Origin: Cymbomonas tetramitiformis
Taxonomy: Eukaryota > Chlorophyta > Pyramimonadophyceae > Pyramimonadales > Pyramimonadaceae
Direction of reading: 5' to 3'
DNA length: 64,000 nucleotides
Assembly: GCA_001247695.2 (NCBI GenBank)
Contig: LGRX02025804.1
Location: 1-64,000 of the forward strand
In this document: one piece after another, positions 51,786-61,305 of the stretch
Layout of the letters: each line of letters begins with the position of its first letter
How positions within the stretch are numbered: the first letter of the stretch is position 1
Program-made: the position numbers and the translations under genes
The notes under the pieces: generated by a model
What the model was told of the DNA's origin: nothing
The model's input: only the letters and a program-made list of their open reading frames with translations
Database searches by the model: none

Positions 51786-54708
51786 CATGACACCACCCAG
51801 GCGTCCCCACCTGCCCAGGCGGGTGGACCCAGTGGTGTGTTTGCAGTCGGAGATCTTTGGGCAGGGGATGGAGTGCGAATGGCTAGAGCACCCACCTCTG
51901 AGCACAAGGGAGGAGAGGTTTGCTGCCTCTGGGATTCAGCCTGAGCACATCGATGACGTCTACGTGTCACCATTGGGGTCACCAGCGTCTTCGTCGAGGC
52001 CTCCTGCTGAGCCCCCACGACCCCAACTCGCCACGCGCGCGGAGGTCGAGGAGAGGTGTCGCAGTCACACATGTTCCCTTGAAGGTGGCCGAAGGAGTGA
52101 CCTGGCGTCACTGGCGCCTGCCGTACAGGCAGCGTCGGAGTGCATGCTCGCACAACTCTACGCAGAACCGAACCCCTGGGAGGGTGGACGCGCGAGGTGG
52201 GTCACTGAGGACCAGGTGGTTGGGGGTCGTCCGTCTCTGGATGCCCCTCTCGACCACAACTGGGCGGATCAGAGACTGTACCTGGACCGGCACCATATCG
52301 CGCGTCTTTGCCGCATCCTTCAAGACCTTCCCAAGGACATGCCGGCCAGACCTTCCCAAGAACATGTCTGCGTGGAGTTCGTCCGTTGTCTCGAGCAGAA
52401 GTGGGTGATGGTGGACCAGCTGATGCCCCCTAACTGGCTGTATGTGGACCAGAAGCTGGATCACGATGAGGAGAAGGACCGCTGGGTGCTCAATGGGAGC
52501 TACATGACACACGTGCCGTCCTCTGCCAGCAAGCAGGACGTCGTCAAGCCCAGGGAGCGAGGCAGATCGCGCGACAGCCTCAACCCGATCCAGCGACTGC
52601 AGGACACGCTCCAGGCGTTGTTCATATACCCCAGTGGCGAGGTCACTGGCACCCTCATGTGGGACCTGAAGGAGCGTGTCCTCTGTGTCCAACCGAGCAC
52701 AGCCACGCAGTACCTCGAGCTGATGCGCTGCAGGCTGGATCATGCGCTCGTGTACAACAGTGAGGAGTTGCTGGACGAGCTCCAACTCCCTCACTGGTAC
52801 GAGAGCACTGGTGTCTGGACATACCAGCTGCTCAGGTACCTTTGCCCGGTGGACATGGAATCCCTCTCGGTTGGCATCCTCCGACAATATAATCGACATG
52901 GCAGCGAGGGGCCACCTCTGGAGCTCATCTCACTGGGTTCGAACACCAAGTACTACCCAGTGGGGGATGGTCTTGGGGGGCCTGGCAGGGTGTTCTCCGA
53001 GAATGCCGCTGCCCAGGAGTACGTGCGCCTGGGGGAGATGAGGAAAATGCTCAAGTCGGTCAACACCAGGCAGCAGGGCTACGATGCGCTCGAGGCAGAT
53101 GCAAGGCGTAGGCCGCCACCGCCCAACAACATGGTCAACACGAGGCTCACGAAGCGAGCCCCTGCGCAGCCACCTGCTCCTGCCGCAGGCGCAGGACCAT
53201 CCCAGGCTGTCGCAGGGCCATCTCGAGCCAGGTCCAGCAGCCGCTCGCCACCGCGCTTGTCGCACATCGCACGACCATCTCAGGCTGTCGCGGGGCCATC
53301 TCGGGCCAGGTCCAGCAGCCGCTCGCCACCGCACTTGTCGCACATCGCACACTGCCGTACGCCGTCGCCATCATCCAGCGGCATTGGGCCCGAGGACTTG
53401 ATGTCACCTCGACTCGTTTGCGCCACCGCGGCTTGGCCGTCAGATCCTGCTGACAGCCCTTCTCGGGGGAGGTCGCCCCCTGCATCGCCCGCTATGACCA
53501 ACGCTGGCTCGTGGGCGGACTCGATCCGTGTCCCACGTGATTCCCGATCACTTTCCCCGGGGGGGCCGCCTCCTACGCCTCCGAGTCCACCACGGGCGAA
53601 TCGCCTGCCTCGGTCCCCTGCGAGGGCGCCTCCATCTCCAGCGGGGTCAGATTGGGATGCCGCACGAATGGCCACCACATCCGACAGTTCAGTGTGCAAA
53701 TTTCTGTCCGTGGAGGAGGTGAGAGCCTTGAAGGACCGCCGCAACCTTACCGTCTTTATGGTGCGGTTTGGCGTGACGTTCGTTGACCGTTGCAGGGGCC
53801 AGCGAGTCGTGTACGAGCTTGGCGTGTGCAACCAGGAGCGAGGTCTCAGGCTGCGGAAACATCCGGGTATCACCAGCAAGGTCGCCAAGAAGCATGACAA
53901 GACCATCGCGTGCGGAGACCGGGGCTGGCGCCTCCCTCTTGGGGGACAGACAACGTCGTCCAACCTGCTAGAGGCTATGATTTCAGCCTACGCTGATCTG
54001 TCGCACCGTGGCTCAGGGCACAGGTTGCCCGGGGGTCATGCGAGGAACATTGCGTACTCGCTGTGCGCCTACGTGGAGCTTGGGGCAGCACACGTGCTGC
54101 GCTGCATGGCGCACCCAAATGCCACACCAGTGTACTACATCTTCATGGAGGACCAGCGATGTCGTACTTGGCACGCTGAGTTCACAAACGAGTACTTCAT
54201 GCGAGATGACCGGAAGTTCACATGCTTGCAGTGGGGGACCAGGGAGGTGGCCGCGCCGTGGTTGCTGCCAGCCCTGGGGGCCTTGGAGGCGCTGCGTCTC
54301 CCGCCGCCGCCGCCGCCGCCCGCCCATCAGGCTCGCGTGGCCGAGCGATCCGAACACGTGGATACGGCCTGGCGAAGGAATGTGCACGAGGTTCGCGACC
54401 CCTCTGCGCGTCATCAGGGCCGGCCTTCTGGCCGGACGTCTGAGCATCAGCCGGGCGCGGGCGGTGCTGCGCGCTCATCTGCCCCTTCTGTCGATCGCCA
54501 TGGGGCTGCTACCCATGTCGTCCATGCGTCGAGGGCGTCCAGGATGCCGGCCAGTCATGACTCACGCCGTCCTCCTTCTCCGGCTGTTTCAATATGCAGC
54601 GAGGTGACGGAGGCGTTCGAGCGCCATACGGACGAACAACGTGAGGCGCAGCGACAGCACGCGCATTTTCATCAGGGCTCCCCGGGCACAGCGGGCGGGT
54701 GGCCCTGA
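51526..54708 (+). CDS. Gypsy 2 protease end and unknown region before RT
   Basis: Plus frame +1 relative to gag. It begins with the end of the retropepsin (LYAFVTFEPENSWDLLIGTGPL). Then about 900 residues with no recognised domain: a globular stretch (HIARLCRILQDLPKDM...WVMVDQLMPPNWLYVDQKLD...YLELMRCRLDHALVYNSEELLDELQLPHWYE), a Pro/Ser/Arg-rich region with a ~36-residue duplication (SQAVAGPSRARSSSRSPP), a second globular stretch (FLSVEEVRALKDRRNLTVFMVRFGVTFVDRC), and a His/Arg/Pro-rich tail. A TGA at 54706-54708 ends it, but the next 1,567 codons are open in the same frame. Either readthrough or a nonsense change would join them. Confidence 0.7.
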   Translation: MTTAPRSSRITATWTSYILAAGTPHMTLHRLYAFVTFEPENSWDLLIGTGPLKNSLMIDIKLGSCVAVSHAPTILGMDAQVVLPLVDMTPPRRPHLPRRVDPVVCLQSEIFGQGMECEWLEHPPLSTREERFAASGIQPEHIDDVYVSPLGSPASSSRPPAEPPRPQLATRAEVEERCRSHTCSLEGGRRSDLASLAPAVQAASECMLAQLYAEPNPWEGGRARWVTEDQVVGGRPSLDAPLDHNWADQRLYLDRHHIARLCRILQDLPKDMPARPSQEHVCVEFVRCLEQKWVMVDQLMPPNWLYVDQKLDHDEEKDRWVLNGSYMTHVPSSASKQDVVKPRERGRSRDSLNPIQRLQDTLQALFIYPSGEVTGTLMWDLKERVLCVQPSTATQYLELMRCRLDHALVYNSEELLDELQLPHWYESTGVWTYQLLRYLCPVDMESLSVGILRQYNRHGSEGPPLELISLGSNTKYYPVGDGLGGPGRVFSENAAAQEYVRLGEMRKMLKSVNTRQQGYDALEADARRRPPPPNNMVNTRLTKRAPAQPPAPAAGAGPSQAVAGPSRARSSSRSPPRLSHIARPSQAVAGPSRARSSSRSPPHLSHIAHCRTPSPSSSGIGPEDLMSPRLVCATAAWPSDPADSPSRGRSPPASPAMTNAGSWADSIRVPRDSRSLSPGGPPPTPPSPPRANRLPRSPARAPPSPAGSDWDAARMATTSDSSVCKFLSVEEVRALKDRRNLTVFMVRFGVTFVDRCRGQRVVYELGVCNQERGLRLRKHPGITSKVAKKHDKTIACGDRGWRLPLGGQTTSSNLLEAMISAYADLSHRGSGHRLPGGHARNIAYSLCAYVELGAAHVLRCMAHPNATPVYYIFMEDQRCRTWHAEFTNEYFMRDDRKFTCLQWGTREVAAPWLLPALGALEALRLPPPPPPPAHQARVAERSEHVDTAWRRNVHEVRDPSARHQGRPSGRTSEHQPGAGGAARSSAPSVDRHGAATHVVHASRASRMPASHDSRRPPSPAVSICSEVTEAFERHTDEQREAQRQHAHFHQGSPGTAGGWP

Positions 54709-57700
54709 TGCACAACCAACGCTGTGGCCGTGGGCTGCCTGCACAGGCAGTCCACTTGCTTGAGGCCAGGTGTCCTGCGGGCGTGTATCTCGTTTGCGGG
54801 CAGTGCAGTGGTTTGGTGGTGGCTGGGACGCGGTCCCATTCCCATGGCCGCCGTGTGGGCGATGTGGGAGTCGATGGCATGGCACTTGTCATGGTGCCCT
54901 TTTCAAGTTTGGTGGAGGCGCTGCGTGGCCTCGTTTTTGAGCCAGCTGCCAGTATGGTGGTCGTCTGCTCGACGTTATCCCCGTCGCGCATCTTACGACA
55001 TTTGGATCTTATGGGCTCTCGCCTGCGTTTGGTACGTTGGGTTGCTCATCGTGCGCGCCGCGGGCATCTATGCTGGCGTGCACCGTGTTCGTGCAGAAGG
55101 TTGGATGGTGGTGCCCCTTCGGGGGGTGGTCGTTTCCTTGGCATGCTGGTCACAGTGTGCGGCCGCCCTCCTCCTCGTGGTCCTCGCCTGGCTTTGGGTT
55201 TGTACCAGCATTTACGCTGAGGACGTGGCGTGCCACGCCTCCTGTATCGTGCACGACCCGCTGGACGCAGGTCACATTCGACGTGGCCGTGGATGGACTA
55301 TTCCGTCCCTGCGTTGGTCCCAAGTCTTCTTGTTGGGCCGCGTGTGCCTGCCCGCTTTGCCGGCCAGGTTGGACAAGCCTCGCTTCGCGGCGCGCTGGAC
55401 GCAGCTTCGACGCAATCTCCGCCTTCATCGCATCGCGCAAGCCGCCTACATGGCGCTTGTCCTTGCAGTCGTGGTCTCCACCGCCGCTGGTGGGAGTACT
55501 CGCTTGGCGCACGGGGGGTGGAGAGTAATGGCGTGCTTCTTCGCTTCGAACTCGCCGGCAGCTGCAGTGCATTTCAACCGAATTTTGCGGTTTTTTCTGC
55601 TTTTGTGCGGAATCTTGTGGGTCGCTGGCAAGCTGACCGAGAGTGTGCCTACGTATGATGTCATGTCACCCACGCGCAGTGCCTGGGGTTCGTCCCCCTG
55701 CACTTCTTGGGAGGCTCAGCAATCCTCAAGGCAATGGGAGCCGGGCTGGGAGGCCAACGTCGCGGAGCAGGATGAGGTCTTGCCGTACACCGTGCTGGAC
55801 GAGCTTCAACCTCTAGGTGACACGACAGTGACCAAGGACGAGGCAGCGTGGCTCGACACTGAGCTCAATGCCACGTTTGGAGGACATCCTGACTTCAAGG
55901 AGGAGCACTGGGAGGAAATGCGGAATGTTCTTCGCAGGTGCAAGACCACCTTTGCCAACAGTCCTCACGATCTGACAGGCTACAAGGGCAAGGCGGAGCA
56001 CAACACGTTCTCCATTCCTTTCGTAGACGAATCCAAGGCCGCCTACCAGAGACCCAGGAAGTACAGTCCGGGCGAGCAGGAAATCATCGATATTTATTGC
56101 AAGGAACTTTTGGAGTATGGCTTCATAGAGCCTGCAGCCAAGCATTGCAGGCATGCGAGTAACGTCGTTGTGGCTGGCAAGAAGGATCATGAGACTGGCC
56201 TGTGGACCCAGACGAGATTCTGCGTGGACCTCAGGGGTGTCAACCGGCACTCCCTCAAAGACAATACGCTGCCACATCGACCAGAGGAGCTCTATCAGAA
56301 AGTGGCGAAGGCCAGGTTCAAGACCACGCTGGATGCCACCAAAGCCTTCCACCAGATTCCCATGGCCACGGAAGAGGACAGGAGCAAGACGGCGTTTTGG
56401 TGGAAGAATCAGCTGTACCAGTACACCTCGATGCCTTTTGGTGCAGCTGGAGCTACTTCTGCGTTCGTGAGAATCATGGACTACGAGTTACGTCACTTGC
56501 AGCATTGTACGGTGGCATACGTCGACGACGTAGTGGTCTACACGGATTCCACGCCTGAGCAGCATCTGAAGGACGTTGAGGACGTATTGCGCACCTTGGG
56601 GGACGCTGGCATCCGATTGCATGCAGGCAAGAGTACCTTTGGTGCAGCCACGGTGGACTTTCTGGGCTACCGCATTGGTCATAACTCCATTGGCGCGCAA
56701 GAAGCTAAATGTAAGGCCATCCAGGAGCTTCCAAGCCCCCAGGACAAGACTGGGCTCCGCTCGATCTTGGGCATGATGAACTACTACAAGGGCCTGGTGG
56801 GTGAGCCAGGGGGGCCGAACTACTCTGAGATGGCCCGCCCTCTCAATGACCTGCTCAAGAAGGAGGTCACTGACATCAAGGGAGCCTGGGGGAAGGAGCA
56901 AGATCAAGCACTTCAAGACCTGAAGGATGCTCTCTGTTCTGGGAGGTGCCTGAGGCCTATCGATTATGACAGACCCCTTATATTGTACACCGATTGGAGC
57001 ACCTATGGCATTGGCGCAGTGCTGGGCCAGAAGGACGATGATGGGAAGGAGTACATCTGTATGGCAATCAGCCGATCCCTGAGTAAAACGGAGAGACAGT
57101 ACGCCAGCTTCAAGGGGGAGATGCTCGCAGTGGTATGGGCAGTGCGCACACTGAGGCAGTACTTGCATGGGGTTCACTTCACGTTGGTGACCGACCACTC
57201 ACCGCTCACCACCCTGATGGAGAAGGCCGATCTCCAAGGGCAACACCTACGCTGGGCAATCAGTTTGCAGGAGTTCGACTTCACGGTGCAGTATCGTCCA
57301 GGAGCCAAGAACAGCAACGCTGACGTGCCGTCTCGCTACCCACTGCCGTCCACGACAGATGAGACTGGAGCGAGGCATGAGAGGGAGAAGGTGACTGCGT
57401 TTCACGCAGGCGTGGGGGAAGTTCACACGAAGGACTTCTGTGACCACTTGTGCTTTATGTTGGCTGGAGATGCTTCTCCAGGGGAAGAGGCCACGCCAGA
57501 GGTGCAGGTTGCCAACTACTGCAGGATGGCTGCCATGGAGCAGCTGGGCACGGGACCAGTGCATCGTTTATTCGACTTGCACTACCGCGAGGAATTGGAG
57601 TGCAATCATGGGGACATGTTTGACACTGACTTACCCGAGCTGGTGACCGACTCTGGAAGGCTAGCCAGAGCAGCTTGGAAGGCGCTGAGCCTGGTGAGGC

Positions 57701-59412
57701 CTACGCGAGGCACGCACGGCGAGGGAAGCCCCGCTGTGTACAGCAATGAGTACTTTGAAGGCGAGCGCATCTTAAAGCCTGAGAAGGTGGACACCAGGGT
57801 GCTGGGCAGGCAGTTCTTCTCGCAAGCTCGGGAGGAAGGTGTGGTGTGCTACGAGCCATGTGGAGGCCTCTGTGCTGGCCTAGAGATGTTGCTCCGCAGT
57901 GGGATGAAGGTGGATCGCTACCTGTATCAGGACATATCCCCGAGCAGTCGGACAGTTGCCAGGGCCAGGTGCACGGCGTTGCTAAGACGATATCCTGACC
58001 TCATTTCGCCCCGTGCAATAGAGTTTGGGGCTCTACCCCAAGATCTGCACGACACCACCAGTGCCGACTTCATACGAGCAGGAGCTCTTCAAGGACGCCA
58101 GTGGGTCATGGTATGTGGGTTCCCATGCCAGGATCTCTCTCCTGCTGGAACACTCACAGGCCTGGATGGCAGGCACAGCAAATTATTTTATGAAGTGGTT
58201 AGGCTTCTGTCCACACTCCAGCAGCTGCAGCAGCAGAGGCCTCCAGGCTATATCCTGGAGAACGTTTCCCCGTTGTCACACAGACCCGGAACCAAGATCA
58301 GGGACGAGGTGTTCCCGTACATTGCCAGCGTCATTGGCCGACCAGTGTCCTTTGATGCAGCACAAGCAGGCGCTTACGCACACCGATTGCGAGCGTATTG
58401 GAGCAACTTGTTCCAGAGCCACCAGTTTCGCTCCGTCATGAGCAAGGTGGTGAGACCAGAAGGACGAATCGTATCGTCAATCCTATGCAGGGGCTGGCAT
58501 CCCAGGCCAGTGATAAGGACAGACCGCTCGCCTCACTACGTGGTGAACGTGGTGGGAGAACCATTGAGGGCACTTCCCACCATCATGGCGACGCAAGGGT
58601 CAAGAGCGTTCAGAAGAGCGAGGATGGGGACCGTGGTGCGCAACCAGGACGATGAAGACGCCGAGGAAGAATCTCGAGAAGTGAACCTCGACGAGAAGGC
58701 GCGAGCCATGGGCTACAGCGCAAGTGAGCTACGCATGGCCGATGGCCTGAACGACGTAGAATTGGCAAGCATTCTGGGCCTGGCCATGGATCGCAGGGCA
58801 ATGGAACTGCTGATGGCGGTCGCAGAAGCGAGCAGGAAGGGGCTCCCCCGTAGCGAGGAGTCCCCAGAGGCAGAGAATTCCCCAGGACAGCCCATCGCTG
58901 TAGACAACAACTGGGCAGACCACGCGAGGTCGGACCTTCAGCAGAGGCAAGCTTTGCTGGCGGAATGGGTTGAGAATTCGAATGCATATACTCAGCAGGT
59001 GGCGAAGACTATGACTCACCGTGACTGGGAGGAGAAGCTGCAGGTAATGTGCTCGCAAGGGCAGAAAGGTGCAGAAGGAATTGGGGCTCAGCGACAGAAG
59101 GCTGGAACCAAGAAGAAGAAGAAGAAGAAGAAGGAGTGGCAGCTCTACACTATGGCGCAGTATCGTCAGAGGCATGAGAACCACTTCGTGAAGGAGGGCG
59201 CAACCCCAGCAGCGCGCGTGGATGTGCCTGCTTGGAGTCCGCCTGCCAGAGATTCAGAGATGAGGCTCCCCAGGTTGGCGTGCACCACCAGACCCTACAA
59301 AATAGGGATTATTCCAAAGGCTTGGACGGCACCATTCCGGGCGCCCGGAACCGTCCTGAAAATATTTGGTAAAATTCCAAGCCTTTGGAAACCGCCAGGA
59401 ATTGCAAGGTGA
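54709..59412 (+). CDS. pol: Gypsy 2 pol: membrane segments, RT, RNase H, DNMT3-like methyltransferase
   Basis: Same frame as the preceding ORF after its TGA. Residue numbers count from 54724. Residues 1-310 hold several long hydrophobic segments (WILWALACVWYVGLLIV; AALLLVVLAWLWVC; ALVLAVVVSTAAG; ILRFFLLLCGILWVAG). Reverse transcriptase follows, with YVDD at 599-602 and IPFG-like MPFGAAGATSAF. RNase H has its first Asp in YTDWSTYGIGAVLG (Asp757). Instead of an HHCC integrase comes a cytosine-5 methyltransferase: motif I YEPCGGLCAGLEM (from 1043), motif IV GFPCQDLSPAG with catalytic Cys1135, ENV at 1179-1181, and DAAQAGAYAHRLRAYWSNL, closest in pattern to DNMT3. A Lys run (KKKKKKKK) and linker follow, and the last ~35 codons run into foreign repeat DNA from about 59307. 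Integrase and 3' LTR are absent. Confidence 0.9.
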   Translation, partial: CTTNAVAVGCLHRQSTCLRPGVLRACISFAGSAVVWWWLGRGPIPMAAVWAMWESMAWHLSWCPFQVWWRRCVASFLSQLPVWWSSARRYPRRASYDIWILWALACVWYVGLLIVRAAGIYAGVHRVRAEGWMVVPLRGVVVSLACWSQCAAALLLVVLAWLWVCTSIYAEDVACHASCIVHDPLDAGHIRRGRGWTIPSLRWSQVFLLGRVCLPALPARLDKPRFAARWTQLRRNLRLHRIAQAAYMALVLAVVVSTAAGGSTRLAHGGWRVMACFFASNSPAAAVHFNRILRFFLLLCGILWVAGKLTESVPTYDVMSPTRSAWGSSPCTSWEAQQSSRQWEPGWEANVAEQDEVLPYTVLDELQPLGDTTVTKDEAAWLDTELNATFGGHPDFKEEHWEEMRNVLRRCKTTFANSPHDLTGYKGKAEHNTFSIPFVDESKAAYQRPRKYSPGEQEIIDIYCKELLEYGFIEPAAKHCRHASNVVVAGKKDHETGLWTQTRFCVDLRGVNRHSLKDNTLPHRPEELYQKVAKARFKTTLDATKAFHQIPMATEEDRSKTAFWWKNQLYQYTSMPFGAAGATSAFVRIMDYELRHLQHCTVAYVDDVVVYTDSTPEQHLKDVEDVLRTLGDAGIRLHAGKSTFGAATVDFLGYRIGHNSIGAQEAKCKAIQELPSPQDKTGLRSILGMMNYYKGLVGEPGGPNYSEMARPLNDLLKKEVTDIKGAWGKEQDQALQDLKDALCSGRCLRPIDYDRPLILYTDWSTYGIGAVLGQKDDDGKEYICMAISRSLSKTERQYASFKGEMLAVVWAVRTLRQYLHGVHFTLVTDHSPLTTLMEKADLQGQHLRWAISLQEFDFTVQYRPGAKNSNADVPSRYPLPSTTDETGARHEREKVTAFHAGVGEVHTKDFCDHLCFMLAGDASPGEEATPEVQVANYCRMAAMEQLGTGPVHRLFDLHYREELECNHGDMFDTDLPELVTDSGRLARAAWKALSLVRPTRGTHGEGSPAVYSNEYFEGERILKPEKVDTRVLGRQFFSQAREEGVVCYEPCGGLCAGLEMLLRSGMKVDRYLYQDISPSSRTVARARCTALLRRYPDLISPRAIEFGALPQDLHDTTSADFIRAGALQGRQWVMVCGFPCQDLSPAGTLTGLDGRHSKLFYEVVRLLSTLQQLQQQRPPGYILENVSPLSHRPGTKIRDEVFPYIASVIGRPVSFDAAQAGAYAHRLRAYWSNLFQSHQFRSVMSKVVRPEGRIVSSILCRGWHPRPVIRTDRSPHYVVNVVGEPLRALPTIMATQGSRAFRRARMGTVVRNQDDEDAEEESREVNLDEKARAMGYSASELRMADGLNDVELASILGLAMDRRAMELLMAVAEASRKGLPRSEESPEAENSPGQPIAVDNNWADHARSDLQQRQALLAEWVENSNAYTQQVAKTMTHRDWEEKLQVMCSQGQKGAEGIGAQRQKAGTKKKKKKKKEWQLYTMAQYRQRHENHFVKEGATPAARVDVPAWSPPARDSEMRLPRLACTTRPYKIGIIPKAWTAPFRAPGTVLKIFGKIPSLWKPPGIAR
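57780..58830 (+). other. DNMT3-like C5 cytosine methyltransferase domain
   Basis: Coding sub-region of pol. Key motifs in order: I (CGGLCAGLEMLL), IV (PCQDLS with Cys at 58126-58128), VI (ENV at 58258-58266), VIII-like (DAAQAGAYAHRLRAYWSN), and a C-terminal block ending MGYSASELRMADGLND...ASILGLAMD that resembles motifs IX-X (G(Y)..., GN(A/S)). The frame is intact through the domain. Expected activity: transfer of methyl from S-adenosylmethionine to cytosine C5 in DNA. Activity and specificity are not shown. Confidence 0.85.
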
Positions 59413-59710
59413 AGCTTTGGGTTTTTCCCTAGGAGTCCTATGGGGTTCCAAGCCGATGGTCCTACGGGGTTCCAAGGGGCTGGACCGAAATTTGTTAGTC
59501 CAATGGGTCCTGGTCGATTCCAAGCCGTTGGACCTATGTCCTCGGATTGCGTATGACCGAAGTCGTCGGTCCAAGGCGGTTCCAACGGTTTGGAATTCAT
59601 TTTGGACAATTCCAAGCCTTTGGAACTTTCCAGTCTGAGGTCGGCAGTCTGAAATCGGAGGTTCAACGGCTTGGAACCCCATTGGACCGGTCTCCGCGCA
59701 GCACGGGCGT

Positions 59711-60166
59711 GGTTTCAAAAGATTCCAAGCCTTTGGAACTTGCTAGTACGAGTAATGAAGCTCGAACCCGGAGGCTCAACGGCTTGGAACCCCATTGGAC
59801 CGGTCTCAGCGCAGCACGTGCGAGGGTTTCAAAAGATTCCAAGCCCTTGGACCTTGTTAGTACGAGGAATGAAGCTCAAACCCGGAGGCTCAACGGCTTG
59901 GAACCCCATAGGATCGGTCTCTGCGCAGCACGGGCGTGGGTTTCAAAAGATTCCAAGCCCTTGGACCTTGTTAGTACGAGGAATGAAGCTCGAGCCCGGA
60001 GGCTCCACGGCTTGGAACCCCATAGGACCGGTCTCTGCGCAGCACGAGCGCGGGTTTCAAAAGATTCCAAGCCCTTGGAACCCCATAGGCCCAGTCTCTG
60101 GGCAACACGGGAGCGTGTTCCGAAATTCCAAGCCCTTGGAACTTCCCGATCTGAGAGCGGAACGCT
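59711..60166 (+). repeat. 114-bp tandem repeat (4 units), 38 codons per unit
   Basis: GGTTTCAAAAGATTCCAAG starts (one-base variants) at 59711, 59825, 59939 and 60053: exactly 114 bp apart. Since 114 is divisible by three, plus frames 59547-60170 and 59671-60189 stay open with a 38-residue repeat (KDSKPLDLVSTRNEA). Probably a by-product of the unit length; coding is not excluded. Confidence 0.85.
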
Positions 60167-60179
60167 ATGAGCAAGTGCT

Positions 60180-61010
60180 TGATATATAGACTGATAATTC
60201 TCTGGACCGATCATTCTTGCTACGTGCAGTTCAAGACCGTCCAAGCCTTTGGAACGATTATGGAAGTGATATCTTATGGTGTCCAGGCTTAGTCCAATGG
60301 TTTGGAACCGCTTCGGAACTTGCGTTTGACGGATTCCAAGGCGCATCCAAGCCTTCGGAACCCCTTTGGAACTCCAGGTAAGTTAGTATTATCTGTACAA
60401 TGCGTGTTATATATTACAGTATATTTACAACTGGTAGGTTCTGACTTGGCAGCACGTGGTGCTCAACGAGACCGATACACTAAGTGAAGTGACTTGGAAG
60501 CTGTTAAATTGGATCCAAGGCGCCCGTAGTCCCGGGTCCACTGTTGACCTTGTTCTGAGCAGAGTGCTACTCCGAACGAGGCTTGCCTCAAATCCGGCGA
60601 CGCGTTAAAGCGGCATGCACCATCGAAGAAAAGCAATCCCTTTCGTGGGGCTGAGTCTGGCTCGTGTCCCTGTTCGAGACAACAACCACACCAGAGCACT
60701 CTTCCTTTCAGGAGAAATGCTCCTCGAAAATCGCACCCCGGTCTCTACCGGGCCCCAATCTTGTGGAAAGGGATGGACGATTTTCGAGCCTGGCCACTTC
60801 CGGTGTGCTACTCGTGTAGAGTAACCCACCCGTCGTGGTCAGTACTCTAACCGTCCAGCATCCCCATGTTAAAGGGAGGCTTCTATGACGGACGGGCACC
60901 AGGTGGTCCGTGCAGGCAAGATAATTGGCATTAATTGCCTGTATTTGCGAAGCACTCCAATTTAAGATATGCATCCCAAAGTCCGAAACCCAGTGTTCCG
61001 AAGCTGACCC
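60180..61010. other. No gene recognised
   Basis: Contains a GTTCGAGAC word at 60673 that resembles a pol III B box, but no A box or cloverleaf could be built around it. Several short hairpins. Minus frames at 60463-60829 have no support. Confidence 0.4.
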
Positions 61011-61290
61011 ACGAAATCTAACGTAGAGCAAAAAAACAAATCCAAATTCGAAATCCAGGATCCCGAAGACTGAAATCTGAAATCTAACGTAGAGCAAAAT
61101 CAGCCAAATCGAAATTTCGAAAATCTAACGTAGAGCAAAAAACAAATCCAAAATTCGAAAATCCAGCATCCCGAAGACTGAAATCTGAAAATCTAACGTA
61201 GAGCAAAATCAGCCAAATCGAAATTTCGAAATCTAACGTAGAGCAAAAAAACCAAATCCAAAATTCGAAAATCACTTTCCAGGTCAATTT
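61010..61290. repeat. AATCTAACGTAGAGCAAAA repeat (5 copies)
   Basis: The word recurs near 61016, 61081, 61121, 61191 and 61228 with AAATCCAAATTCGAAAATCC and CCCGAAGACTGAAATCTG between. Two alternating sub-units of about 40 and 65 bp make a ~107-bp higher-order unit. Confidence 0.8.
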
Positions 61291-61305
61291 AACGTGACCG
61301 ATACA

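Noticed and set aside
12899..59412. Reassigned stop codons (TAG or TGA as sense, as in some ulvophyte algae for TAG)
   Set aside because: Both TAG and TGA also end many frames at sensible places (TAG at 11750-11752 and 24366-24368; TGA at 24063-24065 and 59410-59412), so isolated in-frame stops are better read as mutations or readthrough.
59412..60480. 3' LTR of gypsy element 2
   Set aside because: No sequence here matches the upstream 46.4-47.2 kb region by eye; the downstream DNA is the TCCAAGCC repeat region.
60600..60830. tRNA or SINE-like sequence around GTTCGAGAC
   Set aside because: No A box at proper distance and no cloverleaf or poly-T terminator could be found.
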